A stretch of DNA of 64,000 nucleotides from Pelagibacterium montanilacus (GTDB taxonomy: Bacteria > Pseudomonadota > Alphaproteobacteria > Rhizobiales > Devosiaceae): the NCBI RefSeq assembly GCF_003992665.1, contig NZ_RZMX01000046.1:62001-126000 (forward strand). Direction: 5' to 3'. Shown one piece after another: positions 54,585 through 63,800 of the stretch. A model generated the notes under the pieces. That model was given only the letters and a program-made list of their open reading frames with translations. It was not told the origin of the DNA and ran no database searches. Both the position numbers and the translations under genes were made by a program. Position 1 is the first letter of the stretch. Each line of letters begins with the position of its first letter.

Positions 54585-55391
54585 CTAGCGAGCACGGAGC
54601 GGGGTGGTGACGCGATAGGGGCCTTCGGACGTGGCAAACGAGAGGGTCATGGACGCATCGGTCCCGATCGGGTCGCGCATCTTGCCGTAGACGGGAAAGG
54701 CCAGCGTCCTGCCCGTCTCGTCATGCTCGGGCGGGCCCAAAAGGGTCATCCTGCCATCGATCTCCCCGATGATCCCCGAGATATCGGACGCGGCCTGCCA
54801 GTCGAGCACGATCGCGTGGCTGTCCGGGTCATAGTGGGCCTCGCCGACCTCGAGGAGCCCTTGGGGGGCCGGCACGGGCACGTCGGCCAGCGCCTGATCG
54901 ATGCGCAGACTCTGGGCCCTGTCGGGCACACCAAAGTCGAGGGCCGTCTCGAAGGACACCGCAACGGGGACGCAGACGTCAGAGCAGATCCCGAGCGTGA
55001 AATCGGCGGCCAATCTGGGCTCGGACCCTGTGACCGAGAGCTGGATGGGCAGCACGAAATGGCCATAGAAAACATGGTCGAGATAGCCCGCGCGGGTCTC
55101 GCGGGTCGGGTAGGGCCAGACCGGTTCGGCGGCATCGATGCCCTGCGAGCCGGACATATCGAGCTGTGCGGGAATGCCGGATTCGCCGGGCACCTTCCAA
55201 TAGGTCTTGGTGTCGGTGGGCATGTCGATTTCGAGCGCGACCCATGTGGTCTGGTCGGGCAGCATCACGTCGCTCGAGATGACGCGCATCGCCACGTCGG
55301 GGAACACTTCCTCCCATGCGGTTTGCCCTGCCATGACGCCGGGGGCGGACAGGGAGACGGCCAGCATTGCGACGGGGACGAGCGTTTTCAT
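54585..55391 (-). CDS. Periplasmic protein with DsbD N-terminal-like domain
   Basis: A 268-residue exported protein: signal peptide MKTLVPVAMLAVSLSAPGVMA, then a domain like the N-terminal (alpha) domain of the thiol reductase DsbD, with WVALEIDMPTDTKTYWKVPG, GYLDHVFYGHFVLPIQLSV and a redox motif in LGICSDVCVPV (C-x3-C). It lacks the membrane and thioredoxin domains of DsbD, so it would pass electrons only with a partner, which is not in the window. The protein may be related to copper- or thiol-handling ScsB. It is divergent from yqgE with a 135-base gap. Its stop codon is contributed by the edge of repeat locus 6. Confidence 0.83.
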   Translation of the reverse strand: MKTLVPVAMLAVSLSAPGVMAGQTAWEEVFPDVAMRVISSDVMLPDQTTWVALEIDMPTDTKTYWKVPGESGIPAQLDMSGSQGIDAAEPVWPYPTRETRAGYLDHVFYGHFVLPIQLSVTGSEPRLAADFTLGICSDVCVPVAVSFETALDFGVPDRAQSLRIDQALADVPVPAPQGLLEVGEAHYDPDSHAIVLDWQAASDISGIIGEIDGRMTLLGPPEHDETGRTLAFPVYGKMRDPIGTDASMTLSFATSEGPYRVTTPLRAR

Positions 55392-55526
55392 GACGCTTGG
55401 TGATAGACCAGCCGCGCGCGCGGCGAAAGCGGCAAGCGTTCAGGGCTTCGTGATCGTTAGTGCTTTGCCGGGAGGGGCAGTTGCAGCTAGACTGACCCAT
55501 GCGGCGGGCAGAAAGCGAGCGCACTC

Positions 55527-56117
55527 ATGGATTCCCTCAAGGGCCATTTTCTCATCGCGACCCCCGAGATGTCCGACGAGCGTTTCGTTGAAACCCTCGT
55601 CTACCTCGTTGCGCACAGCGAAGAGGGCGCGATGGGGCTCGTGGTCAACAAGCCCATGCCCGACATGCGGTTTTCCGACATTCTCGAGGAAATCGAACTG
55701 GGCGCGGACAGCGATTTCATCCGCATTCCCGAGCGCCTGCTGGACAAGGATGTGCTGCGCGGCGGGCCGGTCGATGCGAGCCGGGGGTTCGTGCTGCACA
55801 CGGCCGACTATTTCCGGGACGGCAATTCCTATGTGGTCGAGGACAATATCTGCCTCACCGCAACGCTCGACGTGCTCCGCGCCATCGCGGCGGGCAGCGG
55901 GCCGGAAAAAAGCCTCCTGGCGCTCGGCTATTGCGGCTGGGGCGCCGGGCAGCTCGAGGCCGAGCTCAAGCAGAATGGCTGGCTGACGGTTGACCATTCC
56001 GACGAGCTTCTGTTTTCGGTGCCCCCGGGACGGCGCTACGATGCGGCGCTGGCCGCGCTGGGGGTGACGCGCGCGACCCTCGCGCCGCACACGGGCGGCA
56101 AGCCGCTGCCCAACTGA
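55527..56117 (+). CDS. yqgE: YqgE/AlgH family protein
   Basis: A 196-residue soluble protein of the UPF0301 (YqgE/AlgH) family. SLKGHFLIATPEMSDERFVE, GAMGLVVNKPMPDM, LRGGPVDASRGFVLHTADYF and LLALGYCGWGAGQLEAELKQ are diagnostic. Its exact role is not settled. It stands alone and faces the GGDEF/EAL gene, ending 24 bases from that gene's stop. Confidence 0.95.
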   Translation: MDSLKGHFLIATPEMSDERFVETLVYLVAHSEEGAMGLVVNKPMPDMRFSDILEEIELGADSDFIRIPERLLDKDVLRGGPVDASRGFVLHTADYFRDGNSYVVEDNICLTATLDVLRAIAAGSGPEKSLLALGYCGWGAGQLEAELKQNGWLTVDHSDELLFSVPPGRRYDAALAALGVTRATLAPHTGGKPLPN

Positions 56118-56141
56118 TCGCGCGCCGGGGCGCTCGGGACT

Positions 56142-59054
56142 TCAGTACTGGACCTGGGTCTGGTTGGTGATCCGGTGCCGGAATTCGGCCGCCGAGACCG
56201 GAGGCCCGAAGGCAAAGCCCTGGGCGAAGCGGCAGTTGAGCTCCTTGAGCCGTTCGACGTCCGCCCGGGTCTCGACACCCTCCCCGATCAGCGCCATGTC
56301 CAGATCATGCGCCAGCGCCACCACCGAGCTGATGATGGGTGCCTGGGTGTGCGAGCCTGCGGCGCCCTCGCGCATCGTGACGAAATTGGCGGCGAGCTTG
56401 ATGGTGTCGAAGGGGAACCGGTGCAGGTAGGAGAGCGAGGAAAAGCCGGTGCCGAAATCGTCGATGGCCAGGCCGATACCCAGAGCCTTGAAGGCCTCGA
56501 GCATATAGACGGCATGTTCAGGATTGGCCATCACCTGGCTTTCGGTGACCTCGAGCTTGAGGTGCGGCGCGATCTCGCGATGGTCTTCAAACAGCGCCCG
56601 CATGTCGTTGAGCAAGCTTTCGCTGCTCAGTTGAACGGCCGAGAGATTGACCGACACGAAGAATTTTTCAGGCAGTTTGAGAAGCCGGAGCCATTCGCGG
56701 GTCTGGTCTGCCGCCTGCTCGAACGCGAAGCGCCCGAGGGTTTCGATCAGGCCCGTGCGCTCGGCGAGGGGAATGAATGTGGACGGACTGATGACCCCGC
56801 GTTCGGCGTGGGTCCAGCGCATCAACGCCTCGGCACCGATGATCCTGCCGCCCTGGATGTCCACGATCGGCTGGTAGAGAAGCTGAAGCTCGCGGCGTTC
56901 GAGCGCGGCTTCGAGATCGGCTTCCATGGCCTGGGTGTACATGGCTATCGAGCGCGTCGCCGCGCGGAAGGCCTCGATGCGGTCTCCGCCATGGCGCTTG
57001 GCGTAATGCATGGCCAGTTCGGCATCCCGGAGCACGTCGCCGGCCTCGACGGGGCGATTGTCGTAGATCGTGACCCCGATCGAAGCTGTGAGGGTCAGGT
57101 CCCGGTCTCCGAAATTGAAGGGCGCCCGGAGCGCCTTGCGCATCTGCTCGGCAACTTCGGCAATCTTGCCGGCGGCCTGTTCGCTCAGGAGAATGACGGC
57201 GAACTGGTCGCCGCCGATCCGCGCCAGGGTATCGTGCGGGCGTAAAAGGCGGGTGATCCGGCGCGAGATGCCGAGCAGGACCGAGTCCGCGGCCATATGC
57301 CCGATGCGCTCGTCGATATCGGTGAACCGATCGATGTCGATGAGGAAGACGGCAGGCTTGGTTTCATCGAATTCCCGCGCCCGCAGCAGCGCCCGGTCGA
57401 GCCGATCGAGAAAGAGCTGCTTGTTGGGCAGGCCGGTGAGGCTGTCGTGGACGGCATCGTGAAGCAGGCGATCACGCGCGGCCCGTTCGTCGGTCACGTC
57501 CTGGAGGGTGCCCACGATGCGATTGACCTGATTGTCGCTGCCCAGTACGGGTTTTACGCGCATGCGGAAGGTTCTGTAGCTGCCATCGAAGCCGGCAAGC
57601 CTGATATCGGAATTGACCTTGCCGCGCTTGAGCTCGACCAGCGTATCGAGCGCGGTGCGGAAGCGGTCCCGGTCTTCGGGGTGCACGCGGTCCAGCCAGC
57701 GCTTGATGGCGCCCCGCAGCGCGCCCTTGCGTTCGCCCAGCCTGATGGCGAGTTCGTCGGAGATGTTCACCCGGTCGCGGTCGATGTTCCAGTCGAAGAC
57801 GAAATCGCCGCTCCCGGTCACCGCCAGGGCCCGGCGCTCGACTTCCGAAAGCGAACCGATGGACACCTGCCCGTCGGCAAAGGCGTGCTGGACGGCGGTG
57901 AAGCCGAGCAGCATGACGATCAAGACGAGGCCACCCGCGACCGCCGATTGCGCGATGTCGTTGGAGACCTGCCCGGTCGCCACCATGGCCGCATAGACCA
58001 CCCAGGCGATGAAGATAACCCATGTGGGGACCAGCAGGACGGCCCGGTCGTAGCCGCGGATCGAGAGCAGGGCGATCAGGAACAGGCCCATAGCCGCGAT
58101 CAGCGCTAGGGAAGTGCGCGCGATGCCCGCGGCGGTGGAGGGGTCGATGAACGCATAGATCAGCAGCGCAATGAAAATGGCGGACAGCGCCATCGCCAGA
58201 TGGGTGAACCGCACATGCCATCGGTGCAGGTTGAGATAGATGAACAAGAACCCGAAGAGCGCGATGGCGAGCCCGGCCTCCGCCGCGGCGCGGAAGGGCT
58301 GCATGCCCACGCTGCCGGCGCCCAGCAACTGGGCCAGAAGCCCGAAATCGATCAGCAGATAGGCAAGGACCGCCCAGGCGAGGGCTGCGGTGGCGGGGAA
58401 CACGCCCCTGCCCTTGACCACGAACATGATGGTCAGAAAGATCGCCGCAAGGCTCGAAATGCCCAGCACAGTCCCCCGGAAAAGGGTGAAGGAGTTGACG
58501 TAATCGCGATAGGCGTCGGGCTCCCACAGGTAAAGCTCGGGCAGCGTGCCGGAGGTGAGCTCGGCCACGAGCGTGACGGTGGCGCCGGGGTCCAGGATGA
58601 TTTCGTAGACGTCCGCCTCCCGGTCCGGCACGCGCTCGGGCCGCAGGCCCTGGCTGGGCGTGAGGGCGGTGATGCGCCCAGAGCCGAGGTCCGGACGGAA
58701 GACGCCCGAGCCGGGCAGGCGAAAGAACGGAGCGACCAGCAGCCGCTCGAGCTGTACATCGCTGTCGTTGCGCAAGGCGAAGGCCGCCCATTGGGGATTG
58801 GCCTCGGGCCGGACGGCGATCACCTCGATCCGCCGAATGACCCCGTCTTCGCCCGGGGCGGTGCTCAATTGCACGCTGCCCTCCTCGCCGGGCAGGATAT
58901 CGACCGCTGCCCGCAGGTTTAGGGCATTGATCCCATCGGGAACGGAGATCACCTCGAAGGCCTGCGCCCGGCCCGTGACAGCACAGAGCGAGGCGATGGT
59001 GAGCCAAACCAGAAACGAGATGCGCAAGGCAGCGATGGGCATAGCAATATCCAA
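56142..59054 (-). CDS. Membrane GGDEF/EAL protein with 7TMR-DISM-like sensor
   Basis: A 970-residue protein: signal peptide (1-32), extracytoplasmic 7TMR-DISM-type domain (about 35-185), eight or so membrane helices (190-390), a PAS-like domain (about 410-525), a GGDEF domain (530-700) and an EAL domain (705-960). The GGDEF active-site loop reads GGDQF (614-618), so cyclase activity is doubtful. The EAL domain keeps the EAL triad (742-744), NLS at 803, Glu835, IDDFGTG and GEGVET, but the usual K-I-D-R-S-F-V reads IKLAANFV at 885-892. It most likely degrades or senses cyclic di-GMP, possibly linked to motility. The start is MDIAMPIAAL; ATG at residue 5 is also possible. Confidence 0.88.
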   Translation of the reverse strand: MDIAMPIAALRISFLVWLTIASLCAVTGRAQAFEVISVPDGINALNLRAAVDILPGEEGSVQLSTAPGEDGVIRRIEVIAVRPEANPQWAAFALRNDSDVQLERLLVAPFFRLPGSGVFRPDLGSGRITALTPSQGLRPERVPDREADVYEIILDPGATVTLVAELTSGTLPELYLWEPDAYRDYVNSFTLFRGTVLGISSLAAIFLTIMFVVKGRGVFPATAALAWAVLAYLLIDFGLLAQLLGAGSVGMQPFRAAAEAGLAIALFGFLFIYLNLHRWHVRFTHLAMALSAIFIALLIYAFIDPSTAAGIARTSLALIAAMGLFLIALLSIRGYDRAVLLVPTWVIFIAWVVYAAMVATGQVSNDIAQSAVAGGLVLIVMLLGFTAVQHAFADGQVSIGSLSEVERRALAVTGSGDFVFDWNIDRDRVNISDELAIRLGERKGALRGAIKRWLDRVHPEDRDRFRTALDTLVELKRGKVNSDIRLAGFDGSYRTFRMRVKPVLGSDNQVNRIVGTLQDVTDERAARDRLLHDAVHDSLTGLPNKQLFLDRLDRALLRAREFDETKPAVFLIDIDRFTDIDERIGHMAADSVLLGISRRITRLLRPHDTLARIGGDQFAVILLSEQAAGKIAEVAEQMRKALRAPFNFGDRDLTLTASIGVTIYDNRPVEAGDVLRDAELAMHYAKRHGGDRIEAFRAATRSIAMYTQAMEADLEAALERRELQLLYQPIVDIQGGRIIGAEALMRWTHAERGVISPSTFIPLAERTGLIETLGRFAFEQAADQTREWLRLLKLPEKFFVSVNLSAVQLSSESLLNDMRALFEDHREIAPHLKLEVTESQVMANPEHAVYMLEAFKALGIGLAIDDFGTGFSSLSYLHRFPFDTIKLAANFVTMREGAAGSHTQAPIISSVVALAHDLDMALIGEGVETRADVERLKELNCRFAQGFAFGPPVSAAEFRHRITNQTQVQY

Positions 59055-59156
59055 ATAAATCGGGCCCAGAGTTAGCGGGCCCCGGCACGCTTTGGCAACC
59101 TAGCGTGATGTGCTTTCAGAGCATTTCCTGTGTCGACGCGCTTTTGAGCATATCCC

Positions 59157-59246
59157 GTTCTGATTGAATCAGAACCGGAGCTCCAAGTCCTTGATTTGTC
59201 GCGTTTCCGGACCGAAAAAGTGTTCCCACTTTTCCTGGAAACGCTC
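59157..59246 (+). repeat. Intergenic mosaic palindrome, locus 7 (module A plus one B unit)
   Basis: Module A (59157-59182, TCTGATTGAATCAGAA) and a B unit (59201-59246, outer GCGTTTCC / GGAAACGC, inner CCGAAAAAGTG with CACTTTTCC). An AGAGCATTTCCTG copy lies further left at 59118-59130. The unit runs into CTAG, which supplies the GNAT gene's stop codon (59246-59248). Confidence 0.88.
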
Positions 59247-59842
59247 TAGCCGGCAAAGCCGTTGTAATGCTCGAGGGTGAGTCCGAAAAGAACGTGATCG
59301 CGCCATGCCCCGTCGATCCTGAGGTAATACTGGGCAAGGCCGATCTCCATGAAACCATTGCTGAGAAGGACCCGACGCGAGGCCGCATTGTCGGGAAGGC
59401 AGGCCGCTTCCACGCGGTGGAGGTGCAAAGTGTCGAAGACAAAAGGCAAGATCAGGGCAACCGCCCGCTTCATGATGCCTTTGCCGGCATAATCCACACC
59501 CATCCAGTACCCCAGCGTCGTCGTCTGGGCGGATCGGCGGCGGATATTGGACAGGGTGAGCCCGCCAACCAGCCTGCCGCCATGATCGCGCGGGGAGAAG
59601 ATGAAGAACGGGAACTCCACCCCGCTGGCGGCATCGTTCCTGTTGCGGCGGACCCGCTCGGCAAAGCGGCGCTGGGTCAGCTCCCCTTCAGCCCAGCGGG
59701 GCTCGTAGGGTTCGAGAAAGGCGCGGCTGCGCAGCCGCAGATCGCGCCATTGATGGTAATCGCGCCGCTCGGGGCAACGCAGAACGAGCCCGTCTCCCTG
59801 CACGCTCGGCGGGGGCTGGCGGATCGCCGTCAGAGAGAGCAT
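59246..59842 (-). CDS. GNAT family acetyltransferase (RimJ-like)
   Basis: A 198-residue N-acetyltransferase with the RimJ/RimL pattern: LVLRCPERRDYHQWRDLR, LEPYEPRWAEGELTQRRF, IRRRSAQTTTLGYWMGVDYAGKG (motif A, acetyl-CoA site), HRVEAACLPDNAASRRVLLSNGF and GLAQYYLRIDGAWRDHVLF. It probably acetylates protein or small-molecule amines. 21 bases downstream of the M16 peptidase gene, so probably co-transcribed with thrC and M16. Its stop codon is part of repeat locus 7. Confidence 0.9.
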   Translation of the reverse strand: MLSLTAIRQPPPSVQGDGLVLRCPERRDYHQWRDLRLRSRAFLEPYEPRWAEGELTQRRFAERVRRNRNDAASGVEFPFFIFSPRDHGGRLVGGLTLSNIRRRSAQTTTLGYWMGVDYAGKGIMKRAVALILPFVFDTLHLHRVEAACLPDNAASRRVLLSNGFMEIGLAQYYLRIDGAWRDHVLFGLTLEHYNGFAG

Positions 59843-59863
59843 CGGAAATCCCGGCGCAAGGTC

Positions 59864-61123
59864 CTATTTGAACCCATCGGCGACCCTGTCATAGTCGGGC
59901 ATGTGATGAACCGGGCCGATGCTGGCCAGCGAAGGACGTCCGCCCTCGAATATCTGCCCGGCCACATGCCGCACACGGCCCGCGTCGATCTTGTTGATGC
60001 GGTCGACGGTTTCCTGGAGCGGTATGGGACGCCCCCACAAAATGTGCTGGCGGGCAAGCTGGCCGGCGCGCGAGGACGGGCTTTCCAGCGACATCAGAAG
60101 CCCCGCCCTGATCTGGGCCCGCACGCGCAGGACCTCGTCGTCGGTGATGTCATTGGCCGCCTTGTGCAGCTCGTCGAGAATGACCGGCACCAGTTCGGGC
60201 ACGTCCTCGCCGCCCGTAGCGGCGGCGACGCCGAAAATGCCGCTGTCGGCAAAGGCCCAGTGGAAGGCATAGACCGCGTAGCACAGCCCCCGCCGCTCGC
60301 GCACTTCCTGGAAGAGCCGCGAGCTCATGCCGCCGCCGAGGATCGAGGAGAGGATCTGGACCGCGTAAAAGCCGTCCGAATTATACGCCCGGCCTTCGAG
60401 GCCCAGGACGATGTGCGCCTGCTCGTGTTCCGAGGATTCGCGGTGATCCCCGCCGCTGTAGCGGGCGCGCTCGAACTGGGGCGCGCCTGTGGCCTTGATG
60501 GCCTGGAACTGTTCGGCGGCCAGATCGACGAGTTCGTCATGATCGACATTGCCCGCGGCCGAGAGCACCATCTGGTCGCCCACGTAATGGGCGCCCATAT
60601 AGTCGCGGACCGAGCGCGCATCGAACCCGCGCACCGAGTCTTCGGTGCCCAGAATGGTGCGGCCGAGCGGCTGGTCGGGAAAGGCGGCTTCCTGGAAAAG
60701 ATCGAAAACCCGATCGTCGGGGTTGTCGTGGGACGCGCCGATTTCCTGGCAGATGACGCGCTGTTCGCGGGCCAGTTCGTTGTCCTCGAACACCGAGTGC
60801 TGGAGAATGTCGGCGAGGATGCCCGCGGCCAGCCCCACATCGTCCTTGAGGACGCGGGCGAAATAGCCGGTGTGTTCGATCGAGGTCGCCGCGTTGATAT
60901 CGCCGCCGACCGCCTCGATGGTTTCCGCGATCTCCCGTGCAGACCGGGTGGCCGTGCCCTTGAAGGCCATGTGCTCGAGCAGATGGGAGATGCCGTGCTG
61001 GTCTATGCGTTCGCTGCGCGATCCGGACTTGACCCAGACTCCCAGTGCCGCGCTCTCCAGATGCGGCATGGAATCGGTGATGACCGTCATGCCGTTATCC
61101 AGCGTGGTCGTGCGTACAGGCAA
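59864..61123 (-). CDS. M16 family zinc peptidase
   Basis: A 419-residue peptidase of the pitrilysin / mitochondrial processing peptidase type. The inverted zinc motif is HLLEH (His47, Glu50, His51 in HGISHLLEHMAFKGTATRS); a third ligand Glu is in the ELAREQRVICQEI segment. RLFQEVRERRGLCYAVYAFH is the family R/Y motif in the C-terminal half. In alphaproteobacteria this single-domain form is often next to thrC, as here, with a 3-base gap. Substrate is unknown. Confidence 0.95.
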   Translation of the reverse strand: MPVRTTTLDNGMTVITDSMPHLESAALGVWVKSGSRSERIDQHGISHLLEHMAFKGTATRSAREIAETIEAVGGDINAATSIEHTGYFARVLKDDVGLAAGILADILQHSVFEDNELAREQRVICQEIGASHDNPDDRVFDLFQEAAFPDQPLGRTILGTEDSVRGFDARSVRDYMGAHYVGDQMVLSAAGNVDHDELVDLAAEQFQAIKATGAPQFERARYSGGDHRESSEHEQAHIVLGLEGRAYNSDGFYAVQILSSILGGGMSSRLFQEVRERRGLCYAVYAFHWAFADSGIFGVAAATGGEDVPELVPVILDELHKAANDITDDEVLRVRAQIRAGLLMSLESPSSRAGQLARQHILWGRPIPLQETVDRINKIDAGRVRHVAGQIFEGGRPSLASIGPVHHMPDYDRVADGFK

Positions 61124-61126
61124 GGG

Positions 61127-62527
61127 CTACTCCTCCCGAGTGCGTGCGTGTTCGGCTATGAAGTCTTCCACCACTTTTGTCTCGTTTGCCAGCACCGTGA
61201 AGCGTTCGGGGCGGCTTTCGAGGTCCGAAAGCCGCTCGGGCAGCGCGGGATGCAGGCCCGAGGCCGCCTCGACGGCGACGGGAAACTTGGCCGGATGGGC
61301 GGTGGCGAGCGTAACGAGCGGGGTCGTCGCGGACAGGTGCGCCTCGGCCACGGCGACGCCCACTGCGGTGTGGGGGTCGAGAAGGTAACCGCAGGCGCGG
61401 TGGACCCGATCGATGGTGTGTGCGGTTTCCGCCTCGTTTGTCGTTCCCGCGTCAAAGCCTGCGCGAATTTCCGCGAGGGCGGCGGCGGGAATCTCGAAAC
61501 CTCCCGACTGGGCGAGCGAGGCCATGAGCTGGGCCGTCTGGACTCCGTCCCGGCCCAAAACCTCGAAAATAAGCCTCTCGAAATTGGACGAGATCTCAAT
61601 GTCCATCGACGGGCTGGCGGTTTCGGTGACGCCCTGGCGGTCATAGCGGCCGGTGTCGATGGCGCGGCGCAGGATATCGTTGGCGTTGGTGGCCACGATC
61701 AGCCGCTCGATGGGCAGGCCCATGCGCCTGGCGCAATAGCCCGCGAAGATGTCTCCGAAATTGCCGGTGGGCACGCTGAACGAGACAGGCCGGTGCGGGG
61801 CGCCGAGCGCCACGGCGGCGGTGAAGTAATAGACGATCTGGGCAACGATCCGGCCCCAGTTGATCGAATTGACCCCCGAGAGCCGCACCGAATCGGCGAA
61901 GCCGTGATTGGCGAACAGGGCTTTGACGATGGCCTGGCAATCATCGAACGTGCCCTTGATCGCGATGTTGTGGACGTTGGCATCGGGCACGGTGGTCATC
62001 TGCAGGCGCTGGATGGCGGAGGTCCGGCCTTGGGGGTGCAGGATGAAGATGTCGGTGTTCTCGCGCCCGCGGAACGCTTCGATGGCCGCCGAGCCGGTAT
62101 CGCCCGAGGTGGCGCCCACGATGGTGGCGCGCTGCCCGCGCTGGCCCAGAATGTGATCCATGGCGCGCGCCAGGAACTGCATGGCCACGTCCTTGAAGGC
62201 GAGAGTGGGCCCGTGCCAGAGCTCGAGCACGAAATGGCCCGGCGCGATCTGGACGAGGGGCGCGACGGCAGGGTGGCCGAACGTGCCATAGGCCCCATCG
62301 ACCATGGCCCTCAAGGCGTCAGGGGCGATCTCCTCGCCGGTAAAGCGGCTCATCACCTCGAAGGCGACGTCCGCATAGGGACGATTGGCGAAGCCCGCGA
62401 TCTCCCCGGCGGTGAACTGCGGCCAGGTTTCGGGGACATACAGCCCGCCGTCACGGGCCAGCCCTGCAAGCACGGCATCGCAAAAGCCCAAGACTGGGGC
62501 CTGGCCCCGGGTACTCACGTAGCGCAT
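61127..62527 (-). CDS. thrC: Threonine synthase
   Basis: A 466-residue PLP enzyme converting O-phosphohomoserine to threonine. It starts MRYVSTRGQAPVLGFCDAVL, has the PLP lysine in LWHGPTLAFKDVAMQFL, then ATSGDTGSAAIEAFRGRENT and PTGNFGDIFAGYCARRMGLP (phosphate-binding). Its length fits the long (TS1) class. First gene after SURF1 by a 36-base gap; M16 follows with 3 bases between. Confidence 0.97.
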   Translation of the reverse strand: MRYVSTRGQAPVLGFCDAVLAGLARDGGLYVPETWPQFTAGEIAGFANRPYADVAFEVMSRFTGEEIAPDALRAMVDGAYGTFGHPAVAPLVQIAPGHFVLELWHGPTLAFKDVAMQFLARAMDHILGQRGQRATIVGATSGDTGSAAIEAFRGRENTDIFILHPQGRTSAIQRLQMTTVPDANVHNIAIKGTFDDCQAIVKALFANHGFADSVRLSGVNSINWGRIVAQIVYYFTAAVALGAPHRPVSFSVPTGNFGDIFAGYCARRMGLPIERLIVATNANDILRRAIDTGRYDRQGVTETASPSMDIEISSNFERLIFEVLGRDGVQTAQLMASLAQSGGFEIPAAALAEIRAGFDAGTTNEAETAHTIDRVHRACGYLLDPHTAVGVAVAEAHLSATTPLVTLATAHPAKFPVAVEAASGLHPALPERLSDLESRPERFTVLANETKVVEDFIAEHARTREE

Positions 62528-62563
62528 TTATGACGATACCTTCCCGCCGTTGTTGGCCGCACC

Positions 62564-63364
62564 CTAATCGTCGGCCTGACCCCGGGCAACCCGCCCGTCC
62601 CGGCGTCTTTGCCTTGCAAGCCAGAACACCAGCATGACCGGCGTGATCAGCGCGAAGGCGAACCAGGTGCCCGCATATTCCAGGTGCCTGTTTGAGAACC
62701 GCAGCTCGGTCTCCCCGCCCTGGGGGAGCCCGTCGGGGCCCGAGGCAATGGCATCGAGGGTGACGGGCAGAACCGGGCGGTCGGCGTCCGCAAGGAACAG
62801 TGCCAGACGCTCGGGGTTCCGGATCCATTCACGGCGCCCGGCGATATCGGCCTCGGGCGTGAACGGGCCGGAGCGCTCGGGACGGCGGGCGATGGCCTCG
62901 AGCGTGATGGGGTCGCCGGATGCGCCGGGCCCTCCATCCTCGTACTGGCCAACGATATCCTGGGGCACGAAGCCGCGATTAACCCAGACCACCCCGCCAT
63001 CGCCGGTCTGCAGCGGCGCCATGATCCAGTAGCCGATGCCCGAGAACGGGCCGTTGGCGTCGGTTAGGTTGCCGAAGATGACGACGGTCTGGTCGTGGTC
63101 GAACCGACCCGTCACCTCGACCGGGTAGTAGTCCCATTGCGCGGGATCGAGGCTGGCCCATTGATCGCTGGCCGGAAGGGCTCGCGCCGGCTCGTTGATG
63201 CGGGCCTCTGCCGTGGCGATCTCGGCCTGCTTTTCGCCGAGCCGGGAGACCTGCCAGAGCCCGAGATAGACAAAGAGCGCGGTCAGCAGCCCCATCAGAA
63301 TGACGAAGGCCCACTGCCCCGCGGTGCCGAAACCGGGCCTCTGTGTGCGCTGATCGGGGGCCAT
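62564..63364 (-). CDS. SURF1 family cytochrome oxidase assembly protein
   Basis: A 266-residue protein with two membrane helices, one at each end (WAFVILMGLLTALFVYLGLW and WFAFALITPVMLVFWLARQR), and a periplasmic SURF1 domain between: DYYPVEVTGRFDHDQTVVIF, GYWIMAPLQTGDGGVVWVNR-like (here VWVNRGFVPQDIV) and LRFSNRHLEYAGTW. SURF1 helps insert heme into oxidase subunit I. It begins 3 bases after the DUF983 gene stop. Confidence 0.93.
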   Translation of the reverse strand: MAPDQRTQRPGFGTAGQWAFVILMGLLTALFVYLGLWQVSRLGEKQAEIATAEARINEPARALPASDQWASLDPAQWDYYPVEVTGRFDHDQTVVIFGNLTDANGPFSGIGYWIMAPLQTGDGGVVWVNRGFVPQDIVGQYEDGGPGASGDPITLEAIARRPERSGPFTPEADIAGRREWIRNPERLALFLADADRPVLPVTLDAIASGPDGLPQGGETELRFSNRHLEYAGTWFAFALITPVMLVFWLARQRRRDGRVARGQADD

Positions 63365-63367
63365 GGG

Positions 63368-63748
63368 TTACTCTTCCCGCTCGCCGGGACCGCCGCCGGG
63401 GCGGGCGCCCTCGTGGAACTGAAGATTGATCATGGCGCCCTTGAACGGGCGCAGCAGCGCCAGCGAGAAAATGAGGGTCGCGGGGAACCACAACAGGATG
63501 TGGACCAGAAAGGAAAAGCCGAACAGCGCGTCGGTGATCAGCCAGAGCAGGACGACGGCCAGCCCCACGGGGAACATGATGAGCACGGCAGGACCATCGC
63601 CGCTGTCGGCGAAGTCGAAATCCAGCCCGCAGACCCCACAGCGATCGGCCACGCTGAGGAAGCCGGAAAACAGACGCCCCTCTCCGCAGTTCGGGCACCG
63701 ACCCTTGAGGCCGGAGACGAGCGGAGAGGGGCGTTGATGAGCGCTCAT
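63368..63748 (-). CDS. DUF983 domain membrane protein
   Basis: A 126-residue protein with an N-terminal zinc-ribbon-like part, CPNCGEGRLF and CGVCGLDFDFADSGDG, and two membrane helices (VLIMFPVGLAVVLLWLITDA and LVHILLWFPATLIFSLALL). DUF983 proteins occur between coxC and SURF1 in alphaproteobacteria and are presumed to help oxidase assembly. ATG 63748 gives MSAHQRPSP; longer in-frame starts are not supported by a ribosome binding site. Confidence 0.9.
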   Translation of the reverse strand: MSAHQRPSPLVSGLKGRCPNCGEGRLFSGFLSVADRCGVCGLDFDFADSGDGPAVLIMFPVGLAVVLLWLITDALFGFSFLVHILLWFPATLIFSLALLRPFKGAMINLQFHEGARPGGGPGEREE

Positions 63749-63800
63749 TGGGGAGATGCCGCACGCTGGCCGGGAGCCAGCCTGCGACCCTTGGCTAGGA

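Noticed and set aside
59267-62533. A 1088-residue open frame on the plus strand
   Set aside because: Shadow of GNAT, M16 and thrC on the minus strand; composition typical of reversed GC-rich codons.
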